This document shows, in pieces, positions 9,409-15,530 of a DNA stretch of 17,240 bases. Position numbers and translations under genes: made by a program. Source of the stretch: Pseudomonadota bacterium (lineage in GTDB: Bacteria > Pseudomonadota > Alphaproteobacteria > Rhizobiales > Xanthobacteraceae); the NCBI GenBank assembly GCA_023404705.1, contig JAEYAU010000070.1:1-17240 (forward strand). The letters run 5' to 3'. Position 1 is the first letter of the stretch, and each line of letters opens with the position of its first letter. Below the pieces are notes generated by a model. It was not told where the DNA came from and made no database searches. It saw only the letters and a program-made list of their open reading frames with translations.

Positions 9409-9486
9409 TCGTGCCCGCGCAAGCGGGCATCCAGAGCCGCGCGCACCGAGGTCTGCGCTCTGGGTCCCCGCTTTTCGCGGGGACGA
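9409..9486. repeat. Composite palindromic intergenic repeat of rhizobial type
   Basis: Three nested dyads: TGCCCGC/GCGGGCA (9412-9429, loop GCAA), GTCCCCGC/GCGGGGAC (9464-9484, loop TTTTC), and a joining stem of ATCCAGAGC (9429-9437) with GCTCTGGGT (9457-9465, one wobble). The whole can fold into a cruciform- or cloverleaf-like unit. CGTGCCCGC...GCGGGCATCCAGAG resembles a dispersed palindromic repeat family of Bradyrhizobium-type genomes that I recognise from memory. It begins 28 bp after the hup stop and may also end hup transcription. Confidence 0.65.
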
Positions 9487-9553
9487 TCGGCGAGAGCGGT
9501 GCGCCACCCTCCGGCTTGCCTCCCGGCTCCCGCCGGGGGTATGGGGTGGTTCA

Positions 9554-9629
9554 GGGCGGTTAGCTCAGTTGGTAGAGCATCTCGTTTACACCGAGAGGGT
9601 CGGCGGTTCGAGCCCGTCACCGCCCACCA
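9554..9629 (+). tRNA. tRNA-Val (anticodon UAC)
   Basis: A 76-nt tRNA with encoded CCA (9627-9629). The acceptor stem GGGCGGT pairs with ACCGCCC (9619-9625). The anticodon stem TCTCG/CGAGA encloses TTTACAC, with anticodon TAC at 9587-9589. D-arm AGCTCAGTTGGTAGAGC and T-loop GTTCGAG are present. A weak promoter-like pair TTGCCT (9516-9521) and TATGGG (9540-9545) lies just upstream. Confidence 0.96.
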
Positions 9630-9667
9630 GTCCGAGACGGAATCACGACATCGACGCGCTGAGTGAC

Positions 9668-10180
9668 CTACTTCGCGGCTCTCTGATACGGAGCCCACGG
9701 GTGGGGATGGCCGGTGCGTCGGAGATGCGCGAGGCTGTGATTGATCGCCTCGATGAGGCCGTCGGTCTCGACCGCGATCGTTTCCCGCTTGTCCGCCGCC
9801 GCGAAGGTGATCTGGATCGTGCTGTTGTGCGCGATCTGGTCAAGCTCGGCTTTGGCGAAGAACAGCATGCTGGTCATCTGCAGCGATTTCCGATAGCCCG
9901 CGCTGCCTTCGATGGTGACCTGCGCGCTCGTGTAGGGCTGCTGCCAGTCGAGAGCGAGCGCGGTTTCAGGCTGCGGCCTGGCCGGATCGAGGCCGATCTG
10001 GAAGAACAGCGGGCCGTCGCTGCTGCCGACGCTGCAGGCGCGTCCGTCCTTGAAGCAGGCTGCGCCCCACTCGCCGAACCGAACGACCTCGATCGGGTTC
10101 TCGACCGGCTTCTCGGGCATAGTCGGTGGGTATCCCGACGGCGCGGTGAGCGCCGCAAGGAGCACGACGGCAGACTTCAT
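9668..10180 (-). CDS. Small exported protein of unknown function
   Basis: A 170-residue protein starting MKSAVVLLAALTAPSG, a short signal-peptide-like N terminus, so probably periplasmic. The mature part has FGEWGAACFKDGRACSV (two Cys that could form a disulfide) and beta-rich segments (GPLFFQIGLD, AQVTIEGSAGYRKSLQM). The W-x-x-x-C...C pattern faintly recalls the invasion-associated locus B (IalB) fold, but I cannot support that family. I chose the ATG at 10180 because the signal sequence follows it and GGAAAG lies just upstream; the frame runs open to 10357 without coding character. The gene sits alone between tRNA-Val (convergent) and nadV. Confidence 0.7.
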   Translation of the reverse strand: MKSAVVLLAALTAPSGYPPTMPEKPVENPIEVVRFGEWGAACFKDGRACSVGSSDGPLFFQIGLDPARPQPETALALDWQQPYTSAQVTIEGSAGYRKSLQMTSMLFFAKAELDQIAHNSTIQITFAAADKRETIAVETDGLIEAINHSLAHLRRTGHPHPWAPYQRAAK

Positions 10181-10330
10181 CAGCTTTCCAATCCCCTCGG
10201 CCGCGTCCCTTCGGCAGCCGAAGCGAGAGTGGGTCGGGATCTCGGAGGGGTCAACCTTGGGGATACACCGGAGTTCCGACGCAGTGATGCGATTTGAGGG
10301 CCGGTATGACTGTGGGCAGCCTGCGAACGC

Positions 10331-10355
10331 GAGGAGCCGGCGGCGCCGGCTCCTC
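10331..10355. terminator. Hairpin between nadV and the small exported gene
   Basis: GAGGAGCCGG (10331-10340) and CCGGCTCCTC (10346-10355) form a perfect 10-bp GC-rich stem with a 5-nt loop, 20 nt beyond the nadV stop on the minus strand. The only T-rich tail (ATTGTTT) is on the plus-strand side, so it is a good stem but a poor minus-strand intrinsic terminator. It may stabilise the nadV mRNA end. Confidence 0.5.
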
Positions 10356-10375
10356 ATTGTTTGCGGCTCTCGGCG

Positions 10376-11782
10376 TTACGCGGCCTTCTCGCTGGCCGCA
10401 ATCGGCAGCGCCGCGTTGGCGCGCACCTCGGCGAAGCTCATGTCGCGCAAAAGCTCGCCGTTGCGCCAGACCGGCGCGAGCAGCCCCGGCTCGGGGGAAG
10501 CGTCCTCGCGCGCGACGCGGAAGCCCTCGCAGGAGCGCAGCACCTTCTGGCGCCCCGCCTTCGAGGACTTGGCGAGGTCGGTAACCGGCGCCTTGCTCAC
10601 GTCCTGACGCACGCCGTCAATGACGATCTCGTTCGCCTTCATGGCGAAGCGCAGCGTGTCGCGGTCGAGCTTCTGCAACAGGCCGGCGCCCATGCCGAAC
10701 GCGATGTTGTCGATCGCGAAGCGCGCGTCGAGCACACGCTCGACCAGCTTGCCGATGGTCTCGAGCGTCATGCCGTCGCCCTGGATCACGCGGATCGCCG
10801 GCGGCAGCACGAAGTAGCCCTTGTGGTTGCGGGTCGCGCCATAGGTGCGGGCGAGCTCGCGCAACACCCAGACCGGCGTCTCGACCGGATCGCCGGAATC
10901 GGGGCGTACCACCAAGGTGCCGCCCATGCGCAGCACGTCCTCCTTCAGCGCGCCGCCCCAGAGGTTGGAGACTGCGCGCTTGAGGTCGTAGCTGTCGGAG
11001 ACCACGGCCACGAGCTTCTGCGCGCCGCCGAACTGGTTAAGCATGTTGCGGTAGGCGTCCATCTCGCGCTCGCGCCCCCAGGCCGTGATGGTCGAGTGCT
11101 CGGCCGCGGGAATCGAAAACCCCGCCATCTCGGCGCCGTAGAAGCGGCGCGCGTAGAGCAGGCCTTCGACCGTGTCGGTGCCCATGAAGTTGACGAGATG
11201 CGCGGCGCCGCCGAGGCCGGCCTGCTCGCCTGAGGTGGTGCCGCGGGCGCCGAAGTCGTGCAGCTTGAACGGGATCTGGCCGTCGGGGTCATCGCTGGAG
11301 CGGACGAGGCCTGCGTAGATCAGCTTCTTCGCCTCGCGCGACCGACTGGCGACTGTCGAGGGATACCAGACGGCGCGCAGCAGCATGGTCTCGACGAAGG
11401 TGGTGAGCCAGGGCAGGCGCGGATCGGTATTGCGGATCTGGACCAGCGGGGTGCCGGCCGGCACGGTGAGACCTTCGGGCAGCGCCTCGATCGCGAGCGG
11501 CAGCGCGCCGCCGTGCTCGCGCGCGATGATCTCCCAGCCGGCGCGGTTGAAGGGCAGGCCGTGCGCCTTGATGAAGGGCTCGGCCTCGTCGATGTCCGCG
11601 AGCGTGATGCGGTTCGCGAGCACGTCCTTCAGGAACATCTGCAGGCCGAAGAAGGTGACCTCGTCGAAGCGCCCGCCCTTGCGGGACTCGATATAGGCCG
11701 AGACTTCGGTCGTGCCGGGCGGATACTGCCAGGCGTGCGAATACTTGTAGCTGTCGGTCTTGAGGATCAGGTTGGCGGTCAT
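10376..11782 (-). CDS. nadV: Nicotinamide phosphoribosyltransferase (NAMPT type)
   Basis: A 468-residue cytoplasmic enzyme that joins nicotinamide and PRPP to give NMN, the first step of non-deamidating NAD salvage. Family motifs are TDSYKYSHAWQYP (9-21), KLHDFGARG with D176 (the substrate-discriminating Asp, equal to human D219), AAEHSTITAWG with H229 (phosphohistidine, human H247) and VVRPDSGDP with R293 and D295 (human R311 and D313). Length is close to the 491-residue human enzyme. The ATG at 11782 follows GAGGAG with 7-nt spacing and gives the expected start; the frame extends to 11836 without motif support. It lies 96 bp downstream of the NMN adenylyltransferase-Nudix gene on the same strand, so both probably form an operon. 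Confidence 0.95.
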   Translation of the reverse strand: MTANLILKTDSYKYSHAWQYPPGTTEVSAYIESRKGGRFDEVTFFGLQMFLKDVLANRITLADIDEAEPFIKAHGLPFNRAGWEIIAREHGGALPLAIEALPEGLTVPAGTPLVQIRNTDPRLPWLTTFVETMLLRAVWYPSTVASRSREAKKLIYAGLVRSSDDPDGQIPFKLHDFGARGTTSGEQAGLGGAAHLVNFMGTDTVEGLLYARRFYGAEMAGFSIPAAEHSTITAWGREREMDAYRNMLNQFGGAQKLVAVVSDSYDLKRAVSNLWGGALKEDVLRMGGTLVVRPDSGDPVETPVWVLRELARTYGATRNHKGYFVLPPAIRVIQGDGMTLETIGKLVERVLDARFAIDNIAFGMGAGLLQKLDRDTLRFAMKANEIVIDGVRQDVSKAPVTDLAKSSKAGRQKVLRSCEGFRVAREDASPEPGLLAPVWRNGELLRDMSFAEVRANAALPIAASEKAA

Positions 11783-11783
11783 G

Positions 11784-11798
11784 GCAGAGCTCCTCTGC
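11784..11798 (-). promoter_or_regulatory. Hairpin burying the nadV Shine-Dalgarno
   Basis: On the mRNA GCAGAG, GAG, CUCUGC form a perfect 6-bp stem with a 3-nt loop ending one base before the nadV ATG. The Shine-Dalgarno GAGGAG lies in its 5' arm and loop. Such a stem could lower translation until opened by a ligand, a protein or ribosomes arriving from the upstream gene. Confidence 0.5.
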
Positions 11799-11805
11799 GC
11801 GTTGG

Positions 11806-11828
11806 CTCGCCCGAACCCCTCGGGCGAG
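11806..11828 (-). repeat. Intercistronic hairpin between the two NAD salvage genes
   Basis: CTCGCCCGA (11806-11814) and TCGGGCGAG (11820-11828) are a perfect 9-bp dyad with a 5-nt loop, 23 nt upstream of the nadV start. No T-run follows in the minus direction, so mRNA processing or translational control seems likelier than termination. Confidence 0.6.
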
Positions 11829-11878
11829 AATCTCAATCGTTAGTCGTGTGATCGACGCCCGGGTTCAGCCGGGAGGGA

Positions 11879-12973
11879 TCACAGCCCGATCATCTCCTCG
11901 AGAATGGCCCAGTGGTCCTCGAAGAATTGCTCGGGCGTCAGGTCGCCGAGGCGATACCAGGCCGCCGCGGCGGCGTCGTCGCCGCCTTTCACCCGGTAGA
12001 GCGTGCGGCGGTCGGGACAGCGGAACAGGAAGGCGTGGGTGATGACGCGGCCGCGCAGCGAGCGGTGCGGCGCGTCGAACACGCGGGTCGCGGACTCGTC
12101 GATGAAGGAGTCGAGGATCGCGGGCGGGATCGAGTCGAGCTTCTTGCCCTTCGCGACATTGGCGTCCGAGATGTTGGTCTCCTCACGCAGCTCGCGCACC
12201 GCCGCGGCGCGCAGGGTCTCGCCCTGGTTCACATAGCCGCCCGGGATCGCGAGCAGCCCCTTGCCGGGCTGCTGCCCGCGGCGCACCAGCAGCACGTGAC
12301 CGCTCTGCACGACGACGGAGTCGACCGTGACGAATGTCGGCGGGTAGGGCGCGGCCTTCCAGGAGGCCTTGTAGCTGTCGATGAACTCGCGCTCGTCGAC
12401 CAGGTTGGCGAAGTCGGGCGTGAGGCGAAATTCCTTCAGCCACTCGACCACCGCCGGATGGCAGGTGTCGTGCGGCAGCAGCGGCGCGCGGCGGAAGTGG
12501 TCGGCGCGGATATCGCTCGCGTTGAAGGTGCCGTATTGCGACGGCACGTCGATCGCGTCCCAGTCCGGAAACTTCTTCAGGTAATAGCCGGTGCCGTCCT
12601 TCTTGTAGCCCGCGAGCGCGATGCGGAAGTCCTTGGTGCCGTGCAGGATCGGGCCGCCCTTGTTGCCGAGCGAGAGCACGGTCTCGTTGACGGTGCGCTG
12701 CACGTCGGCGACCCAGGCGTCGTCATTGTAGGTTCGGTCGGAGACGCCGCGGATCACCAGGCGGCCGGTCGCGACCTCGTGCCGGTAGACCTGCTCGATA
12801 AGGTGCCGGCGTTCCTCGAAGGTGAAGGGATCGCGGATCGAGCGTGACGCCTCGGCGGATCCGATGAGCACGATGACGGTCTCGGCGTTCTTCAACGCCG
12901 TGTCGATGACGTGCTGATGGCCGATATGGAGAGGCTGGAAGCGGCCGATGAAGACCGCGAAGTGGATGGTCAT
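11879..12973 (-). CDS. nadM: Bifunctional NMN adenylyltransferase / Nudix hydrolase
   Basis: A 364-residue fusion. The N-terminal NadM-like nucleotidyltransferase (about 1-185) has GRFQPLHIGHQHVI with the HIGH motif at 16-19 and the second phosphate-binding motif around NASDIRADHFRR (151-162). It would convert NMN and ATP to NAD+. The C-terminal half (about 205-364) has a complete Nudix box at 246-268 (G-x5-E-x7-RELREETNI), as in NadM-Nudix proteins that hydrolyse ADP-ribose. The start at 12973 follows an AGGGGG run; upstream codons to 13030 are unlike the family. It precedes nadV on the same strand, so the operon covers nicotinamide to NAD+ in two steps. The Nudix substrate is inferred from the family. 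Confidence 0.93.
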   Translation of the reverse strand: MTIHFAVFIGRFQPLHIGHQHVIDTALKNAETVIVLIGSAEASRSIRDPFTFEERRHLIEQVYRHEVATGRLVIRGVSDRTYNDDAWVADVQRTVNETVLSLGNKGGPILHGTKDFRIALAGYKKDGTGYYLKKFPDWDAIDVPSQYGTFNASDIRADHFRRAPLLPHDTCHPAVVEWLKEFRLTPDFANLVDEREFIDSYKASWKAAPYPPTFVTVDSVVVQSGHVLLVRRGQQPGKGLLAIPGGYVNQGETLRAAAVRELREETNISDANVAKGKKLDSIPPAILDSFIDESATRVFDAPHRSLRGRVITHAFLFRCPDRRTLYRVKGGDDAAAAAWYRLGDLTPEQFFEDHWAILEEMIGL

Positions 12974-12990
12974 TCGAGGCCCCCTCGAAT
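12972..12990 (-). promoter_or_regulatory. Perfect palindrome spanning the nadM Shine-Dalgarno and start codon
   Basis: ATTCGAGG (12972-12979) and CCTCGAAT (12983-12990) are exact reverse complements around CCC. On the mRNA the Shine-Dalgarno AGGGGG is in the 5' arm and loop, and the AU of the start codon closes the 3' arm. It would mask initiation if folded. Confidence 0.55.
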
Positions 12991-12999
12991 TATCTCTGA

Positions 13000-13018
13000 T
13001 CGACGAGCTCCTCGTCGA
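13000..13018 (-). promoter_or_regulatory. Second perfect palindrome at the predicted transcription start of the NAD salvage operon
   Basis: TCGACGAG (13000-13007) and CTCGTCGA (13011-13018) are exact reverse complements around CTC. Its centre is 28 bp from the palindrome at the start codon, and it begins at the predicted +1. It could be a repressor operator or a 5'-terminal mRNA hairpin. Confidence 0.5.
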
Positions 13019-13025
13019 CGGTATG

Positions 13026-13053
13026 AACATAGCACTCGAGCGCGCGCCTTCAA
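13026..13053 (-). promoter_or_regulatory. Probable promoter of the NAD salvage operon
   Basis: Reading the minus strand, TTGAAG (13053-13048) and TATGTT (13031-13026) are separated by 16 nt. The predicted start is near 13019. The same bases also read CTTG, 17 nt, GCTATGT, one mismatch from an alphaproteobacterial RpoH-type pattern (CTTG-N17-CYTATNT), so heat-shock sigma control is possible. Confidence 0.45.
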
Positions 13054-13433
13054 GGACGCGCCGAGCACATGTTCGTGTGGGTGATTAAGAAAAGGTTCCA
13101 GCGCAGTCCGCCCGGGCGGCTGCGTGCCTCGAAACGTGCCGGTCGCCTGATGGCGCGCCCGGAGAGCAAAACCTCGCGCCGCGCCGGAGCGACGGCGCCG
13201 AGGTCATGCAACTGAATGGCCCCAGCTCGACGCACCGCGTGCCGGTGCATCAGGCCCCGTTCACCCCCAGCCGCTCCTGCGATCGAGACGTCCGTCGATC
13301 GATCCGCAGCGACCCCAGTGACGGATGCCGGACCGCCCGCCGCCGCGAGCGATCCATGGCAGCCATCCGATCCATATCCTGCGCACGATCATCTCCGAGC
13401 CGCGTCACGCGTTCGGAGGACCGCGCCGCCCGA
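13054..13433. other. Stretch without a recognisable gene
   Basis: About 380 bp between the NAD operon promoter and the end of the HU-like gene. Open frames here have no family resemblance and no convincing ribosome sites. The only structure noted is the hairpin at 13393-13418. Confidence 0.5.
13393..13418. terminator. Hairpin downstream of the HU-like gene
   Basis: CTCCGA/TCGGAG (13393-13398 and 13413-13418) with inner CGCG/CGCG around TCA forms a stem-loop starting 15 nt after the minus-strand stop of the HU-like gene. There is no T-run, so it is at most a factor-dependent or 3'-stabilising structure. Confidence 0.35.
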
Positions 13434-13733
13434 TCAGATCGCTTCCTTCAGCTCCTTGGCGGCGCGGAAGGCCACCTTCTTCGAGGCCTTGATCTTGATC
13501 GGCTCGCCGGTGGCCGGATTGCGGCCCATGCGGGCGGCGCGCTTGCGCACCTGGAGAATGCCGAGACCACCGATGCGAATGCGGTCGCCCTTCTTCAGGT
13601 GCTTGACCATCAGGCCGACGAGATCGCCGAGGATCGCTTCGGACTGCTTCTTGGCCATCTCGTGCTCGCCCGCGATCGCGGCGGCGAGGTGCTTGAGCGT
13701 GACGGTCGGTGCGGGTTTGGTGGCTGCTGCCAT
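13434..13733 (-). CDS. Divergent HU/IHF-family DNA-binding protein
   Basis: A 99-residue HU-fold protein with an Ala/Pro-containing N-terminal extension (MAAATKPAPTVTL). The arm signature GRNPATGEPIKIKASKKVAFRAA is clear, with P73 as the likely intercalating residue, but the usual GFGNF turn is replaced by GGLGIL (55-60). The middle also has an insertion-like segment, AGEHEMAKKQSEAILGDLVG. It is therefore a paralogue, not the housekeeping HU at 9100. The ATG at 13733 has GAGGAG upstream with 10-nt spacing; the frame continues to 13826 without support. Its promoter region holds three GANTC sites and a TATATG element. It probably acts on nucleoid structure or as an accessory regulator. Confidence 0.9.
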   Translation of the reverse strand: MAAATKPAPTVTLKHLAAAIAGEHEMAKKQSEAILGDLVGLMVKHLKKGDRIRIGGLGILQVRKRAARMGRNPATGEPIKIKASKKVAFRAAKELKEAI

Positions 13734-13750
13734 GGACGTAAAACTCCTCT

Positions 13751-13796
13751 GATTCCGGGCCAGACCGCCCGGTAGAATCGCGGCATATATGATTCT
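13751..13796 (-). promoter_or_regulatory. Promoter region of the HU-like gene with clustered GANTC methylation sites
   Basis: GATTC at 13751-13755, GAATC at 13775-13779 and GATTC at 13791-13795 lie within 45 bp. The last two form an inverted repeat AGAATC/GATTCT (13774-13779 and 13791-13796) enclosing an AT-rich CATATAT that reads TATATG as a -10 on the minus strand. GANTC is the CcrM methylase site, and GcrA-dependent promoters in alphaproteobacteria carry it near the -10. Confidence 0.45.
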
Positions 13797-13901
13797 CGCC
13801 GCCTTTGACCACGGGGAAATCCGCATGTGACAAGGATTTCTGTGGTTGCGGGTGCAAGAAATGCCCGATAAATGCGGCGAATCGCGGTCAGTGGCGCGCG
13901 C

Positions 13902-13930
13902 TTGACTTCGCGAGGGCCGGGTCGTATCTC
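13902..13930 (+). promoter_or_regulatory. Candidate promoter of tRNA-Asp
   Basis: TTGACT (13902-13907), 17 nt, then TATCTC (13925-13930). The -35 is good and the -10 is poor. It predicts a start near 13937 and an 88-nt leader before the tRNA. Confidence 0.4.
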
Positions 13931-13937
13931 ACGGCCG

Positions 13938-13977
13938 ACCCTCGCGGCGGCCCGAAAATGCGGGTTTTTCCGAGGGT
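13938..13977 (+). repeat. Inverted repeat in the tRNA-Asp leader
   Basis: ACCCTCG (13938-13944) and CGAGGGT (13971-13977) are exact reverse complements. Inside, CCCG/CGGG with a T5 run (13951-13969) gives a small terminator-like stem. Confidence 0.35.
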
Positions 13978-14024
13978 TCAGCCCAAATCGGGTGATCCCG
14001 GGAAATGGGCGGTCCCAGATTGCT

Positions 14025-14101
<77 letters not shown>

Positions 14102-14519
14102 GTTCCGCGAAGCGCGGTCTGGCTTGTCGGGATACTGGCCAGCATCATCTCTGGATCGATCTCGCACGCGCATGCTGGCGCGTTCGCAGAACGAGTCCGC
14201 ATGCGTCGCGCGTTCACAAGGTGAGGGAGACGTACGCGAGATCGGCGATCGCGCCGACGCGTGCGGACTCGATTGCGCCGATGTTCATGCTCCTTCGCGC
14301 GCGCTCGGCGGAGCGACATGCGCGCCTCCGGGGCACACGCACACACACGAACAAAGCCGCGGCTCTTCTCGCGTCCTCCCTGGCGCAGTTCAGTCGCTTG
14401 GATTTTTTTGGTGCGCCGGCCCGCCAAAAGGAGGGAGGTACTCTCGACGGACCGGCGCCGGGGCGCCCAGTGCGGAGCAGGATGGCAGCTTTGCGCGCCG
14501 AGTCGATCGAATTTGAGCT
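14102..14519. other. Stretch without a recognisable gene between tRNA-Asp and apbE
   Basis: About 420 bp downstream of both tRNA-Asp (+) and apbE (-). No frame shows family resemblance. A T7 run lies at 14403-14409 without a strong preceding stem. No repeat or mobile-element end was seen. Confidence 0.5.
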
Positions 14520-14535
14520 ACAGGCTTAAGCCTGT
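14520..14535. repeat. Perfect 16-bp palindrome at the apbE stop codon
   Basis: ACAGGCTTAAGCCTGT is self-complementary over 16 bases and contains the apbE TAA (14528-14526). As RNA it would be a 6-bp stem with a UUAA loop. No T-run follows, so termination is uncertain. Confidence 0.45.
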
Positions 14536-15530
14536 GTTAATCGCGCGCGCCCGCCCGTTACGTCGGCCGGCCAGTGCCAATTCTTGCCTTGCGCATCGCG
14601 CGCCCAGACTTTCGTGCCGTCCACGCGGCCGATGATCTGCGACACTTGCCCGGGCGATGTGGCCGAGAGTCCGGTGGACAGCGCGTCGGCGATCGCCGCG
14701 GAGCGATGATGCACGGTCACGCGCTGCCAGTGACGCGCGCTGCGGCCGGTGTGCGGATCGAACAAATGATGCGCGCCGCTCGCACCGATGATGCAGCCTC
14801 GGCCCTCGGACGTGGCAAGCGCGCCATCGTGCAGGGAGAGTGGCGCTTCGTCTTGCCGCGCGATGCGCCACGCGCTGCCGTCGCGGCGCGGGCCGAGCGC
14901 GCGTTGCTCGCCGAGGTCGACCAGCACGTGGCGCAGCCCTTGCTCGATCAGGAGATCGGCGACGCGATCCGTCACATAGCCCTGACCCATTCCGTTCAAC
15001 GTGATGCGTTGGCCTTCGCCGAGCCGCACCGCATCAGGCCGGAGCGAAATGCGACGCCAGTCGACCGCCTGCAGGGGACCTGCGAGCACGTCGTCGGGCG
15101 GTACCGGCCGGTGCGGATCGGCCGTGAACCAGTCCACATGCGCTTCCCACAAGGCCTGCACGGTCGGATCGAAGAGCCCGTCGGTTGCCTGCGCGACCGC
15201 AAGCGCGAGCGAAAGCGCGCGGCGGAAGTCGGCGCTCGGCGCATGGAGGACCTGGCTGGCGTTCAGGCGGCAGATCTCCGAGTCGGTGCGGAACAGGCTC
15301 AGCGCCTGCTCCAATCGCTCGATCTCCTGGGCCGCAGTCGCGACCACGCGGGTGGCCGTCGCGGCATCGATGCCGCTCAAGAGAATGCGCGCCTCCGCAC
15401 CCATGGCGGTGCCGCGCCATTCGTAGTCCGTGGCCGCGCCAGCAGGAAACGAGTCGCCCGTGAAGACGCCCGCCGCGGTGGCCGCGAAGATCGTGAGCGC
15501 ACGGCGGCGCGTCGGCCGGTCAAACCGCAT
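14526..15530 (-). CDS. apbE: FAD:protein FMN transferase, ApbE family (NosX/NirX-like)
   Basis: A 334-residue Tat-exported periplasmic enzyme that splits FAD and attaches FMN covalently to a Thr of target flavoproteins. The N terminus has RPTRRRALTIF (5-15) and a hydrophobic run. Family motifs are GTAMGAEARI (40-49), DGLFDPTVQALW (117-128), LNGMGQGYVTDRVADLL (178-194), HHLFDPHTGRS (254-264) and IADALSTGL (280-288, Mg/FAD site). The usual DLGGE loop reads VDLGEQRALG (204-213), one Gly shorter than I expect. The ATG at 15530 follows GGGAGG at 6-nt spacing and overlaps the end of the NosR-like gene by 11 bp, so the two are translationally coupled. That gene's flavinylation motif makes it the obvious substrate, as in nosR/nosX and nirI/nirX pairs. 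Confidence 0.92.
   Translation of the reverse strand: MRFDRPTRRRALTIFAATAAGVFTGDSFPAGAATDYEWRGTAMGAEARILLSGIDAATATRVVATAAQEIERLEQALSLFRTDSEICRLNASQVLHAPSADFRRALSLALAVAQATDGLFDPTVQALWEAHVDWFTADPHRPVPPDDVLAGPLQAVDWRRISLRPDAVRLGEGQRITLNGMGQGYVTDRVADLLIEQGLRHVLVDLGEQRALGPRRDGSAWRIARQDEAPLSLHDGALATSEGRGCIIGASGAHHLFDPHTGRSARHWQRVTVHHRSAAIADALSTGLSATSPGQVSQIIGRVDGTKVWARDAQGKNWHWPADVTGGRARLTQA

Noticed and set aside
13206..13775. A 189-codon plus-strand frame
   Set aside because: It is mostly the antisense shadow of the HU-like gene and its promoter.
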